A stretch of DNA of 37,444 bases from Nitrososphaerota archaeon. Its GTDB lineage: Archaea > Thermoproteota > Nitrososphaeria > Nitrososphaerales > Nitrosopumilaceae. Position numbers and translations under genes: made by a program. Location of the stretch: NCBI GenBank assembly GCA_013288545.1, contig JABDBR010000011.1, forward strand, positions 3,759 to 41,202, given 5' to 3'. Positions 15,354 through 23,693 of this stretch are shown one piece after another (within the stretch, counting starts at the first letter, position 1; each line of letters starts with the position of its first letter). Below the pieces are notes generated by a model. It worked only from the letters and a program-made list of their open reading frames with translations, was not told the DNA's origin and ran no database searches.

Positions 15354-16010
15354 ATGTTTGAATACAAGGGAATAAAGATAAAATGGCTTGGTCATGATTC
15401 TTTTAGCCTTACTAGCAATGTCAAGATAATAATCGATCCGTACAAAATATCAAAACAGGAAAAGGCAGACTTGATTCTGATTTCACACAATCATTTTGAT
15501 CATCTAAGTGTGGATGATCTAAAAAATGTCTCAACAAAAGATACAACCATTGTTGCTGCAAATGAATGCATTGACATGTTGACGGGGTTTACATTTAAAG
15601 AAAAAATTGGTATCTTACCAGGACAAGAGAAAACTGTACGAGGGATCAAGATCAAGTCCATTCCAGCATATAATCTGGACAAGATAAATCCTCAAACAAA
15701 AAAACCATTTCATCCCAAAGAAGACAATAAGGTGGGCTTCTTGTTTGAATTAAACGGTATTACAATATATCATACTGGTGACACTGATCTAATTCCAGAC
15801 ATGTCTGATCTAAAACCTGATATTGCTCTAGTACCTGTCAGCGGAACCTATGTGATGACAGCACAGGAAGCAGCCAAAGCCATAGAAAAGATCAAGCCAA
15901 AGATTGCAATCCCAATGCATTATGGAGTAATTGTTGGTAGTGAGAAAGATGCTCATGACTTTAAACAACTGGTAAAATCCTGTGAGGTTCAAATACTCAC
16001 AAAAGAGTAA
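15354..16010 (+). CDS. Metallo-beta-lactamase-fold hydrolase (UlaG/UPF0173-like)
   Basis: The 218-residue cytosolic metal-dependent hydrolase begins IKWLGHDSFSL, a typical UPF0173 opening. It then has the HxHxDH motif as HNHFDH (H45, H47, D49, H50), the later ligand segment YHTGDTD and a C-terminal PMHYG. Relatives include UlaG-type lactonases/phosphodiesterases and proteins of unknown substrate, so the reaction is not assigned. The gene follows the PIN gene by 26 nt and precedes the oligosaccharyltransferase fusion by 30 nt, so it probably belongs to the same run of plus-strand genes; no strong promoter was seen between them. Confidence 0.85.
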   Translation: MFEYKGIKIKWLGHDSFSLTSNVKIIIDPYKISKQEKADLILISHNHFDHLSVDDLKNVSTKDTTIVAANECIDMLTGFTFKEKIGILPGQEKTVRGIKIKSIPAYNLDKINPQTKKPFHPKEDNKVGFLFELNGITIYHTGDTDLIPDMSDLKPDIALVPVSGTYVMTAQEAAKAIEKIKPKIAIPMHYGVIVGSEKDAHDFKQLVKSCEVQILTKE

Positions 16011-16040
16011 TAAACAGAGTAAATTCAATCAAAAACTAGT

Positions 16041-18836
16041 TTGATACAAGATGCCAAATTATTCACGGTAAGAAAATTCAACTTTCATTTGAGGCATCTG
16101 CTTGTAATTGGAATTCTTATAATTTCATTTTCCATTTCTGCACTGGTTAGATCTCAAGCTGCTGACTATGGATTTCAACTAAACGAGTTTGATCCATTCT
16201 TCAATTACAGAGCAACACAGTACTTGCTAGATAATGGACTAAATGCATATGTTCATTGGCATGATGATATGAGTTGGTATCCAACTGGAAGAGATGTTTT
16301 TGCCACCGCCCAAGTACCATTGCATGTAACTGATGCAGCTTTATACAAAATATTTGGCGGTGGAATGAGTCTTTATGACTTTACAATAATTTTTCCAGTA
16401 GTTTTCGGTTCCATGACTACAATAGTCATATTTGCTCTAGTGCGTGTCTTGGCTGGTACTAGTGCGGGACTTTTTGCCTCGCTTTTCTTTGCCTTGTCAC
16501 CGCCTATAATAGTCAGAGGTACAATTGGATGGTTCAAGTCTGAACCTCTTGGTTTGTTTTATGGACTATTAGGAGTCTACCTGTTTCTTAGCGGGTTAAA
16601 ATCCGAAAACAAGAAAATTGCCATATCCAAACTGGTAGGTGGCGGATTCTTTCTTGCTGTAGGTTTTGCATCTTGGGGAGGAATAGAGTTCTTCCTTCTT
16701 CCTCTAGGATTGTTCTTTATTGCTCTACCTTTCATACGAAAAGATCACAAGTTCTTGCTTTGGGCAGTTCCATTGTTTGTAGCAGTAACTATGATAATAT
16801 CTGGAGGTCTCTTTGCAAGACCTGGTCCAACTTTTGTATTTGGTATGAGAGGATTTGCAATGATTGGACCTGCCATATTGCTTGTCATAATAATCCTCAT
16901 TCAAAAATATAGTAAAGAACAGCACCGTATCCGTAATAGTCTGATAGCTTTAGCTGCCTTGATAATAATTGGAGTTGTGGTATTATCTGCAGGTCCTTTC
17001 CATTCGGCAAGTTTTCGTTATCTGAATGCAGTAAACCCATTCCTGACCTCTGAGGATCCCCTTGTTGACTCTGTTGCAGAGCATGCCACTCCAACACTTG
17101 CACAAAACTTTAGTTATTTCTCAGTGCTAATGTTGTTTGCGGGCCTTGGAATCTGGCTTGTGTTTAGAAAAAGAAATGGAGATCCAAATGCATCAAGATT
17201 TTCTATTAAAAATGAAATGATTGTATTTGCTCTGATCATAGGCATAGTTGGAGCATATTCCGGTTCTACTTTCTCTAGATTGGAATTGCTTACGGCAACT
17301 TCTGTAATCATACTTTCATCTATAGGACTTGCTATACTTGTTGCCGATATTTTCAAACGCGAAAATAAGGAGGTCAAATTCATTGAATCATCAAAGAAAG
17401 GAACCCACACAAAGAAGGAAATTCCTACAAAGAAGACAAGTGAATTGCTTGGAAAAGTTTCAAAAATAGCATTTGTCGCAGTAATTGTGGCATTATTGCT
17501 GGTTCCAACGCTATATCCAGTAAACGCAAACTGGATATCAATAACAAAATCCCCGCCTACAATTCTTAATGGGGGATCAAACTTTGCCATATCAACTAGT
17601 GACTGGCCAGATGCTCTAAACTGGATCAAAAATAATACTCCAAAAGATTCCGTGGTTGCCTCCTGGTGGGATTATGGATATTGGGTACAGACTCTGGGAG
17701 AAAGAAAGACGCTTGCCGATAATTCCACTGTTGATACAAATATTATTGCCAACATTGCACGAATGCTCCTGGCCTCCCCTGATGAGGCATGGAAGATGCT
17801 AAACAAGGCAGGTGCAAACTATGTTTTAGTTTATGTTGTAGGCCAAAAGTTTGTTTCAAACGGCCAAGATCTTTACATACTCGGAGGCGGAGGAGACGAA
17901 AGCAAGAAACAGTGGTTCATGAAAATAGGGGGCCTTGATTCAACCAAATTCCTCCAAGATGATTCCTTTACACCAACTGATTATTTCTGGAAGAACACTC
18001 TGCTTGGACAAATGTTTCCGTTTACTCCATTAACATACTATGATCCAAACACCCACAATGAATCGCCTACCTATACCACAGGATTTACTGCAATTTACTC
18101 TAAAACTATCAAGTATTCTGAAAATGGCACAGGCCCACTACGTCTAGTGTATGCATCTCAAAGCTTGGACAGGAAAGACTCTGGTGTATTTTCTGGTGTA
18201 TTGATTTATCAAGTAAATCCCAACTACCAACCTCAGACAGGAACAACTTCTCCTGTTAGTACACCACAAAATAATAACACAAGTACAACTCCCGTAAAAC
18301 CTATAACCACTACAACTAGTGGCGGAAACATTGCTGTGATCAATACAAAGTTTGGAGATATAAAATTCAAATTATTTGATAATGTGGCACCAAAAACAAC
18401 AGAGAACTTTATCAAACTTGCTAATTCTGGTTTCTATGACAAAACTGTATTTCACAGGATAATGCCAGGATTTGTAATACAAGGTGGTGATCCAAATACG
18501 ATAAAAGGTGATAGAAGCACATGGGGCCTTGGAGATGCAGGATATACAATTCCACCAGAATTTAGTTCTAGTCTAAATTTCACAAAGTACATGGTAGGTA
18601 TGGCACGTGGCTCTGATGTTAACAGTGGAAGCTCTCAATTCTTTATTACAGTTGGCGATGCACCTTGGTTGAACAACCAGTATACTCTATTTGGCGAGGT
18701 TGTATCGGGCCAAGATGTTGTTGATAAGATAGCGTCACTAAAAACTGATCCAACCACTAATCAACCAGTTGATGCTGAAGCCGCACGTGTAACGACAGTT
18801 ACTGTTGAACCATCATCTAATAGTACATCAAAATAA
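16041..18836 (+). CDS. Oligosaccharyltransferase STT3/AglB fused to a C-terminal cyclophilin
   Basis: The 931-residue protein starts at TTG. The N-terminal part is an STT3/AglB oligosaccharyltransferase: one membrane helix, then the catalytic acidic motif NEFDPFFNYR (E49, D51), about 12 more membrane helices up to residue 495, and a globular domain with the acceptor-binding WWDYGYW motif (W542-W548). A Thr/Pro/Asn-rich linker (about 733-760) follows. Residues about 761-920 are a complete cyclophilin peptidyl-prolyl isomerase with FHRIMPGFVIQGGD (R806, F811, Q814) and APWLNNQYTLFG (W876). STT3 topology places the C-terminus outside the cell. The enzyme would therefore transfer glycans to N-x-S/T sequons and isomerise proline bonds on the same emerging protein. 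One continuous frame supports a real fusion. Confidence 0.9.
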   Translation: MIQDAKLFTVRKFNFHLRHLLVIGILIISFSISALVRSQAADYGFQLNEFDPFFNYRATQYLLDNGLNAYVHWHDDMSWYPTGRDVFATAQVPLHVTDAALYKIFGGGMSLYDFTIIFPVVFGSMTTIVIFALVRVLAGTSAGLFASLFFALSPPIIVRGTIGWFKSEPLGLFYGLLGVYLFLSGLKSENKKIAISKLVGGGFFLAVGFASWGGIEFFLLPLGLFFIALPFIRKDHKFLLWAVPLFVAVTMIISGGLFARPGPTFVFGMRGFAMIGPAILLVIIILIQKYSKEQHRIRNSLIALAALIIIGVVVLSAGPFHSASFRYLNAVNPFLTSEDPLVDSVAEHATPTLAQNFSYFSVLMLFAGLGIWLVFRKRNGDPNASRFSIKNEMIVFALIIGIVGAYSGSTFSRLELLTATSVIILSSIGLAILVADIFKRENKEVKFIESSKKGTHTKKEIPTKKTSELLGKVSKIAFVAVIVALLLVPTLYPVNANWISITKSPPTILNGGSNFAISTSDWPDALNWIKNNTPKDSVVASWWDYGYWVQTLGERKTLADNSTVDTNIIANIARMLLASPDEAWKMLNKAGANYVLVYVVGQKFVSNGQDLYILGGGGDESKKQWFMKIGGLDSTKFLQDDSFTPTDYFWKNTLLGQMFPFTPLTYYDPNTHNESPTYTTGFTAIYSKTIKYSENGTGPLRLVYASQSLDRKDSGVFSGVLIYQVNPNYQPQTGTTSPVSTPQNNNTSTTPVKPITTTTSGGNIAVINTKFGDIKFKLFDNVAPKTTENFIKLANSGFYDKTVFHRIMPGFVIQGGDPNTIKGDRSTWGLGDAGYTIPPEFSSSLNFTKYMVGMARGSDVNSGSSQFFITVGDAPWLNNQYTLFGEVVSGQDVVDKIASLKTDPTTNQPVDAEAARVTTVTVEPSSNSTSK

Positions 18837-18846
18837 AACTAAATCT

Positions 18847-19002
18847 CTACTTGTATCTGTCAGAGATACGATATCTTGCGTACTTGTCATCTGGAGAATA
18901 TTTTCCTGGATGTACAGTGACAGTCTGGTGTCCGCACTTGGGGCATTCGTCTTTTAGGGTGTATCTTTTACACTCTGTACATTTTCTCATCTGAAAGTGC
19001 AT
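18847..19002 (-). CDS. nop10: H/ACA RNP protein Nop10
   Basis: The 51-residue protein reads MHFQMRKCTECKRYTLKDEC followed by PKCGHQTVTVHPGKYSPDD and a basic, Tyr-rich tail ending ISDRYK. This is the Nop10 pattern of a four-Cys zinc ribbon (C8, C11, C20, C23), then the HPxxYSPxD(K)Y motif. In the cell it binds Cbf5 in box H/ACA ribonucleoproteins that make pseudouridine in rRNA. It starts 1 nt after the aIF2-alpha stop (TGACATG), so it is translationally coupled to that gene. The same pairing of aIF2-alpha and Nop10 is widespread in archaea. A shorter start at the second Met is possible. Confidence 0.92.
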   Translation of the reverse strand: MHFQMRKCTECKRYTLKDECPKCGHQTVTVHPGKYSPDDKYARYRISDRYK

Positions 19003-19003
19003 G

Positions 19004-19801
19004 TCAACCTTCTCTTGTCTTCTTTGACTCTTCTCTTGTGAACTTGAAGGTACCGCCCTTTTTCTCTATTGCATCCTGAACAGAGGAGAGAATTGGCTTG
19101 AGTTCCTTCTCGGCCTCCTTGAAGTTTGGAGCAGTAAGGGTAATGCGGTATTTGGGAGCTCCAATGTATGTCACAGAGATCTCCTTCTTGTTTGCTGTTG
19201 AATCAATTAATGCAGCCTTGATTATCTCAATGCCGTTTGATTTGTTGCATGTTAACTCAAAAATCCCGCGTATCTCAACGTGAGGAACTTGAATCTTTGA
19301 GCCAAGCTCTGCAATTACAGTAAGTGCCTTTGGAGGAATACTGAGGTTATCTAGAATGGATATGCCTTTGGCTGAAACCGCGGAAAATGCATCATAAACT
19401 GAGCCGAATTTCTCTACTAGGACATTTTCTAATTTTCCCATCTCAGACTCGGACAAGCTGATGCGAGATTTTAGATTCTCAATTAATGCTTCTTCTTTTT
19501 CACCACGTTTTATCTCTAAAAGTTTCTTCTTTTTTTGATCAGATGATACCTGCTTTAATGACAAGTCTATTTCGGATCTTCGTGGGTCTACACGTTTTAC
19601 AAGTAAGACTTTTTTTTCTCCCACCTTGAGAAATTTTGCTACGTTTCGAATCCAGCCAGTAGCAATTTCTGAAACATGCAAGAATCCCTGGATCTTGTTG
19701 AACTCATCAAGGGAGACATATGCTCCTTGATCCACTATCCTTGATACAGTAGCAATCACAATCTCTCCCACTTCTGGAAAATCTTGGACAGTTGTTGTCA
19801 T
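19004..19801 (-). CDS. eif2a: Translation initiation factor aIF2 alpha subunit
   Basis: Binds aIF2-gamma and initiator tRNA. From the ATG at 19801 the protein has 265 residues; a TTG three codons upstream (19810) is also open. A TATA box 25 nt before the ATG fits a leaderless mRNA starting at the ATG. Residues about 5-80 form an S1 domain (VGEIVIATVSRIVDQGAYVSL and GFLHVSEIA, with the RRSEIDLSLK end), followed by the helical domain and the alpha/beta C-terminal domain (ISVTYIGAPKYRITLTAPNF). Length is normal for the family. nop10 follows after 1 nt. Confidence 0.95.
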   Translation of the reverse strand: MTTTVQDFPEVGEIVIATVSRIVDQGAYVSLDEFNKIQGFLHVSEIATGWIRNVAKFLKVGEKKVLLVKRVDPRRSEIDLSLKQVSSDQKKKKLLEIKRGEKEEALIENLKSRISLSESEMGKLENVLVEKFGSVYDAFSAVSAKGISILDNLSIPPKALTVIAELGSKIQVPHVEIRGIFELTCNKSNGIEIIKAALIDSTANKKEISVTYIGAPKYRITLTAPNFKEAEKELKPILSSVQDAIEKKGGTFKFTREESKKTREG

Positions 19802-19820
19802 GGCTTTCAAATTTATTGTA

Positions 19821-19832
19821 CATAATTTAATG
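19821..19832 (-). promoter_or_regulatory. TATA box for eif2a-nop10
   Basis: The minus strand reads CATTAAATTATG, centred 25 nt upstream of the ATG at 19801. This spacing favours that ATG over the TTG at 19810. Confidence 0.45.
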
Positions 19833-19839
19833 TTGTTGC

Positions 19840-20370
19840 CTAAAAGTCGATTCCTTTTTTTGCTTTTATTCCGGATTTGAATGGATGTTTTATTTCCTTC
19901 ATTTCAGTAACCAGATCTGCCTTTTCTATCACTTCATCCTTGGCATAATTTCCTGTCAGGACCAAATTGACATCATCTGGTTTGTTTGAAATAATTTCCA
20001 AGACATCTTTTAGATTTACTAGGCCAAGATTTACTGCATAATTTATCTCATCTAGTATCACAAGGTTGTAGATCTTTGAATTAATTTTTTCCTGCGCAAC
20101 CCTGAGTGCTTCTTCTGCTACTTTTTTATGATCCTCAATGGGACTCTTGTCATCTATTATTCCAACAAAGCCCTTGCCAATTGCAGTAAGTTCAAATTCT
20201 GGCTCTAGTCTCTTTGACGACGTCATCTCGCCATAGTGCCATGAACCCTTGATGAACTGTATCATGCAAACTTTATGATCATAGCCAACTGCACGAAGAG
20301 CCATTCCAAGAGCTGCTGTTGTCTTTCCCTTTCCCTTTCCAGTGTATACTATGACTAGCCCTTTTGTCAT
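19840..20370 (-). CDS. cobO: Corrinoid adenosyltransferase (CobO/CobA/BtuR family)
   Basis: Transfers the adenosyl group of ATP to cob(I)yrinic acid or related corrinoids, a late step of coenzyme B12 synthesis. The 176-residue protein begins TKGLVIVYTGKGKGKTTAALG with the family's Walker A (about 10-17), then CMIQFIKGSW and the Walker B-like LVILDEINYAVNLGL. It ends HPFKSGIKAKKGIDF, matching the conserved C-terminal GI-A--GIE(D)F motif. It stands at the edge of the cobalamin block, divergent from the reductase-cbiA unit across about 107 nt. The promoter is not clear; a weak TTTTTACC element lies near -27. Confidence 0.94.
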   Translation of the reverse strand: MTKGLVIVYTGKGKGKTTAALGMALRAVGYDHKVCMIQFIKGSWHYGEMTSSKRLEPEFELTAIGKGFVGIIDDKSPIEDHKKVAEEALRVAQEKINSKIYNLVILDEINYAVNLGLVNLKDVLEIISNKPDDVNLVLTGNYAKDEVIEKADLVTEMKEIKHPFKSGIKAKKGIDF

Positions 20371-20438
20371 CTGAAATATTTTTTTGTGCGCTAGGTAAAA
20401 AGATTGGGTTCAAAAACAAGTACCTGAAAAAACCACAC

Positions 20439-20449
20439 CTTATAATATT
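20439..20449 (+). promoter_or_regulatory. TATA box for the reductase-cbiA unit
   Basis: CTTATAATATT predicts transcription from about 20468-20470, 8-10 nt before the ATG at 20478. The longer frame upstream (from 20364) would start before this box, so it is not favoured. Confidence 0.5.
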
Positions 20450-20477
20450 GAACAAGGAAAATTTGAGTAATAATATT

Positions 20478-21707
20478 ATGGCTAAAAGTTATGATTATGA
20501 TGTAGTAGTTGTGGGAGGAGGCCCGGCAGGCCTGTCAGCAGCTTGGAGTGCTGCAAAAAAAGGTCTCAGTGTTGCAGTACTTGAAAGAGATGAGGCAATA
20601 GGACAAAATGTCAGAACAAGCGGTGTAACATGGATCAAGGAGGCAAAATCATTTGGAATACCGTCAGAGTGCTATAACGAAATAAGCAACTATGCATTTT
20701 ACTCTCCAAATAATTATATTATAAAAAAAAGTGATACGGCCCAAGCAGCAGTCTTGGATGTAAGAAAGACATACCAGTTTCTTGCATATCAAGCAGCAAG
20801 TGTGGGTGCAGACATTTTCTTAAGAACCAGTGTAACTGATGCAATAAAAAATGACAAGGGAAAACTAAGTGGGGTAAAGGCTACCTCGCTTAAAGAAGAA
20901 CTAGTTTTTAATTCAAAACTTGTCATTGACGCGAGCGGTTTCTATTCTGTTGTTGGAAGATCTCTTGGAATTGTTATGCCGTGGAAAAGATTTGGGGCAG
21001 GTGCAGAATATGAAGCCTATGTAGATAAAATCAATCCTGACACGTGGTATCTCATGGTTGGCTCGCAGTATTCTCCTGCAGGCTATGCATGGATTTTTCC
21101 CTTGGGAAAAAATAAGGTTCGAATAGGAGTGGGAGTGGGAAAACCCAATTCTCAGGCAGATGCAAGCAAACTCTTGATTGAATTGTTGGAAAAAAGGCCA
21201 AAGCCGCTGAATGATCTTGGCAGAATTGTTCCAGTCGAGTTTCATTATGGTCTGATTCCAAACGAAGGACTCCGACAGTCAACCATAGACGATAATCTCA
21301 TAATGGTGGGCGATTCTGCAGGGCAGGCAAACCCACTGGTCTTGGAGGGAATAAGATATGCAATTGAGTTTGGCAGAACAGCTGGCAAAATTGGTGGCGA
21401 GTCTGTGCTTCAAGGTGATACGTCCAAGGAGTCTCTGAAATCATACGAGCAGACCATGAAAAAAGCAATAGGATCAAAGATAGCGGCTGCAGTAAAAGTG
21501 CAGTATAGGTGGCTGAATCTAAGTGATCAAGAGTGGGACAAGGAAATTGAGATAATAGGTGAGCTCTCTGCTGAAGAATTTCTGAATTTCATCAAGGCAG
21601 ATTTTGGCATGATAAGTATGCTAAAACTTGCAGCACACCATCCAAAACTTGCACTCCAACAACTTTTTCAAATTATAAAAAATACTGACAAAGAACAAGA
21701 GACATGA
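20478..21707 (+). CDS. FAD-dependent geranylgeranyl-reductase-family oxidoreductase
   Basis: From ATG at 20478 the protein has 409 residues; an open extension to 20364 lacks similarity and lies upstream of the TATA box. The N-terminus is a Rossmann dinucleotide fold (DVVVVGGGPAGLSAAWSAAK), with RTSGVTWI, then VIDASGFYSVVGR and the second FAD motif NLIMVGDSAGQANPLVLEGIRYA. Family members saturate isoprenoid chains of archaeal lipids or quinones. Here the gene overlaps cbiA by 4 nt (ATGA), which instead hints at a role connected with cobalamin synthesis or corrinoid reduction. That link is inference from context; lipid or menaquinone side-chain reduction remains the family-based default. Confidence 0.85.
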   Translation: MAKSYDYDVVVVGGGPAGLSAAWSAAKKGLSVAVLERDEAIGQNVRTSGVTWIKEAKSFGIPSECYNEISNYAFYSPNNYIIKKSDTAQAAVLDVRKTYQFLAYQAASVGADIFLRTSVTDAIKNDKGKLSGVKATSLKEELVFNSKLVIDASGFYSVVGRSLGIVMPWKRFGAGAEYEAYVDKINPDTWYLMVGSQYSPAGYAWIFPLGKNKVRIGVGVGKPNSQADASKLLIELLEKRPKPLNDLGRIVPVEFHYGLIPNEGLRQSTIDDNLIMVGDSAGQANPLVLEGIRYAIEFGRTAGKIGGESVLQGDTSKESLKSYEQTMKKAIGSKIAAAVKVQYRWLNLSDQEWDKEIEIIGELSAEEFLNFIKADFGMISMLKLAAHHPKLALQQLFQIIKNTDKEQET

Positions 21708-23059
21708 GGATTCCAAGAATTGTTCTTGCCGGTGCTACAAGTGGAGTGGGCAAGACATCAATAACATCTGCAATAATCCACGGCCTAAAGGAAAAAGGAT
21801 ACTCGGTCCAGCCGTTCAAGGTGGGACCTGACTTTATAGACCCAAGCTATCTCAGCTCTGTCTCAGGAAATATTGCAAGAAACCTTGATGTCTGGATGAT
21901 GGGAAAAAATAGAGTTTTAAAGAATTTTGTACAAAATTCGAATCAAGATATTTCTATAATTGAGGGCGTAATGGGATACTATGATGGTTTTAGCGGAAGA
22001 TCAAGCTTTGCAAGCACGTATGATGTTGCAAATATAACAAAATCTAGCGTAATCCTTGTTTTGGATGCAAGCAAGGCCGCCCGTTCTATTGCTGCAACTG
22101 CACTTGGATTCAAAAATTTTGAGAAAAACTCTAGGATTTGTGGTATCATACTAAATAAAATCGGGAGCAAAAAACACGAAACTTTGTGCAGAGATGCACT
22201 AAAAAAAGTAGGACTCCCGATACTTGGAGTCATTCCAAGAAACACTGATCTCAGTCTTGAATCAAGACATCTTGGCCTTATACCTGTAAGAGAAAAGCAA
22301 TCACTTGATAGAAAAATCAAGTCTGTTGCAAAGTCACTCTCAAGTTTCATTGACATTGAAAAAATAACCAAACTTGCAAAAAACGTGCCCAACCTGCCAC
22401 AAGTTTCTGATACAAAAGACAAGAAAATACAAACCAGAATAGCAGTAGCCCTTGACGAGTCTTTTAATTTCTATTATCAGGACAACTTGGATTCACTAAG
22501 GAGGCTTGGTGCAGAAATTGTATTTTTTAGCCCAGTCTCAGACAAAAAAATACCATCATGTGATGGAATCTACATTGGAGGCGGATTTCCTGAAGTCAAG
22601 GCAAGCCTTCTCCAGAGAAACGATACAATGAAGAAGCTTGTAAAAAAATATGCCGAGGATGGTCTGCCGATTTATGCAGAGTGTGGGGGGCTTATGTATC
22701 TGACAAAATCCATAAGTTACAAGTCTGGAAAATTCAAGATGGTAGGACTTTTTGATGCTGTTACTGTGATGGAAAAGAAACTAAAACTAAATTATACCAG
22801 TGCCAAGATCAGGGCAAGATCCCCATTTTCATTGCAATCAAAAACTATCAAGGGTCACGAGTTTCATTACTCTGAATTGGATCTGTTGTCAAAAGATTCA
22901 AAATTTGCATATGACATGTCTATTGGCATTGGAATAAAAGACAAAAAAGACGGTCTGACAGAGCATAATACACTTGCATCATACATGCATGTTCACTTTG
23001 ATGGCTCGCCAATTGCTGCCAACTTTGTAAAATCATGCATCTCTTATTCGAGAAAGTAA
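21704..23059 (+). CDS. cbiA: Cobyrinic acid a,c-diamide synthase
   Basis: Amidates the a and c side chains of cobyrinic acid with glutamine and ATP. The 451-residue protein has the N-terminal dethiobiotin-synthetase-like domain with P-loop GATSGVGKTS (about 8-17) and KVGPDFIDPSYL, then EGVMGYYDG. The C-terminal class I glutaminase domain carries the nucleophile in YAECGGLMYL and ends with HVHFDGSPIAANF, matching the catalytic His region. The ATG overlaps the stop of the upstream reductase. It converges on cbiC, with 1 nt between stop codons. Confidence 0.95.
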   Translation: MRIPRIVLAGATSGVGKTSITSAIIHGLKEKGYSVQPFKVGPDFIDPSYLSSVSGNIARNLDVWMMGKNRVLKNFVQNSNQDISIIEGVMGYYDGFSGRSSFASTYDVANITKSSVILVLDASKAARSIAATALGFKNFEKNSRICGIILNKIGSKKHETLCRDALKKVGLPILGVIPRNTDLSLESRHLGLIPVREKQSLDRKIKSVAKSLSSFIDIEKITKLAKNVPNLPQVSDTKDKKIQTRIAVALDESFNFYYQDNLDSLRRLGAEIVFFSPVSDKKIPSCDGIYIGGGFPEVKASLLQRNDTMKKLVKKYAEDGLPIYAECGGLMYLTKSISYKSGKFKMVGLFDAVTVMEKKLKLNYTSAKIRARSPFSLQSKTIKGHEFHYSELDLLSKDSKFAYDMSIGIGIKDKKDGLTEHNTLASYMHVHFDGSPIAANFVKSCISYSRK

Positions 23060-23060
23060 T

Positions 23061-23693
23061 CTAGGATTTTGCTGCAAGAATTTTGTAGAGTGCATTGACA
23101 ATGGCAGAAGCACACGGACTGCCTCCCTTTCTACCAATGTTTGTAATGTATGGAACATTTGTGGCACGAAGCTCGTCCTTTGACTCTACTGCGCAGACAA
23201 ACCCAACTGGAATTCCAATTACAAGAGCAGGAGACGTTATGCCCTCTTTTATCATCTGTATCACCTCAATGAGTGCAGTTGGTGCATTGCCTATTGCTAC
23301 TATTCCGTTGTCCATCTGCTTGGCTGCAAGTCTCATTGAAGTCTGGGCACGTGTCTTGTTGAGTTTTTTTGCCTCTTCTATTACCTGAGGATCTGATATA
23401 CTGCATATCACTTGATTCCCAAATTTTTTCATGTTATCCTTGTTAAAACCACCTATGACACCATTGACATCAACTATTATGTCACATCCTTTTTGTAATG
23501 CATCTGTGGCGCTCTGTATTGCATCCTTGTGAAACACTACCTTGTTTTCTCTTGCAAAATCAAAATCTGCAGTAGAGTGGATTATTCTTTTTACTATTAT
23601 CCACTCGTCAGGTGAATATGGATGAGAGCCTATCTCACTGTCTATTATTTCCATACTCTTGTCTTCTATTGACTGGCCCTTTTGGGTAATCAT
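23061..23693 (-). CDS. cbiC: Cobalt-precorrin-8 methylmutase
   Basis: Moves the C11 methyl group to C12 to give cobyrinic acid. The 210-residue protein has the catalytic histidine segment IIHSTADFDFA (H39) and CDIIVDVNGVIGGF, plus the conserved RAQTSMRLA and GIVAIGNAPTAL segments and IGIPVGFVCAVESK near the C-terminus. All are standard for CbiC/CobH. It is the last gene of the minus-strand cbiD-cbiG-cbiX-cbiC unit. Its start overlaps cbiX by 4 nt, and its product feeds CbiA, encoded convergently next to it. Confidence 0.95.
   Translation of the reverse strand: MITQKGQSIEDKSMEIIDSEIGSHPYSPDEWIIVKRIIHSTADFDFARENKVVFHKDAIQSATDALQKGCDIIVDVNGVIGGFNKDNMKKFGNQVICSISDPQVIEEAKKLNKTRAQTSMRLAAKQMDNGIVAIGNAPTALIEVIQMIKEGITSPALVIGIPVGFVCAVESKDELRATNVPYITNIGRKGGSPCASAIVNALYKILAAKS

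Noticed and set aside
20364-20477. N-terminal extension of the FAD reductase
   Set aside because: It precedes the TATA box, overlaps the start of divergent cobO and contains basic, non-conserved sequence before the Rossmann motif.
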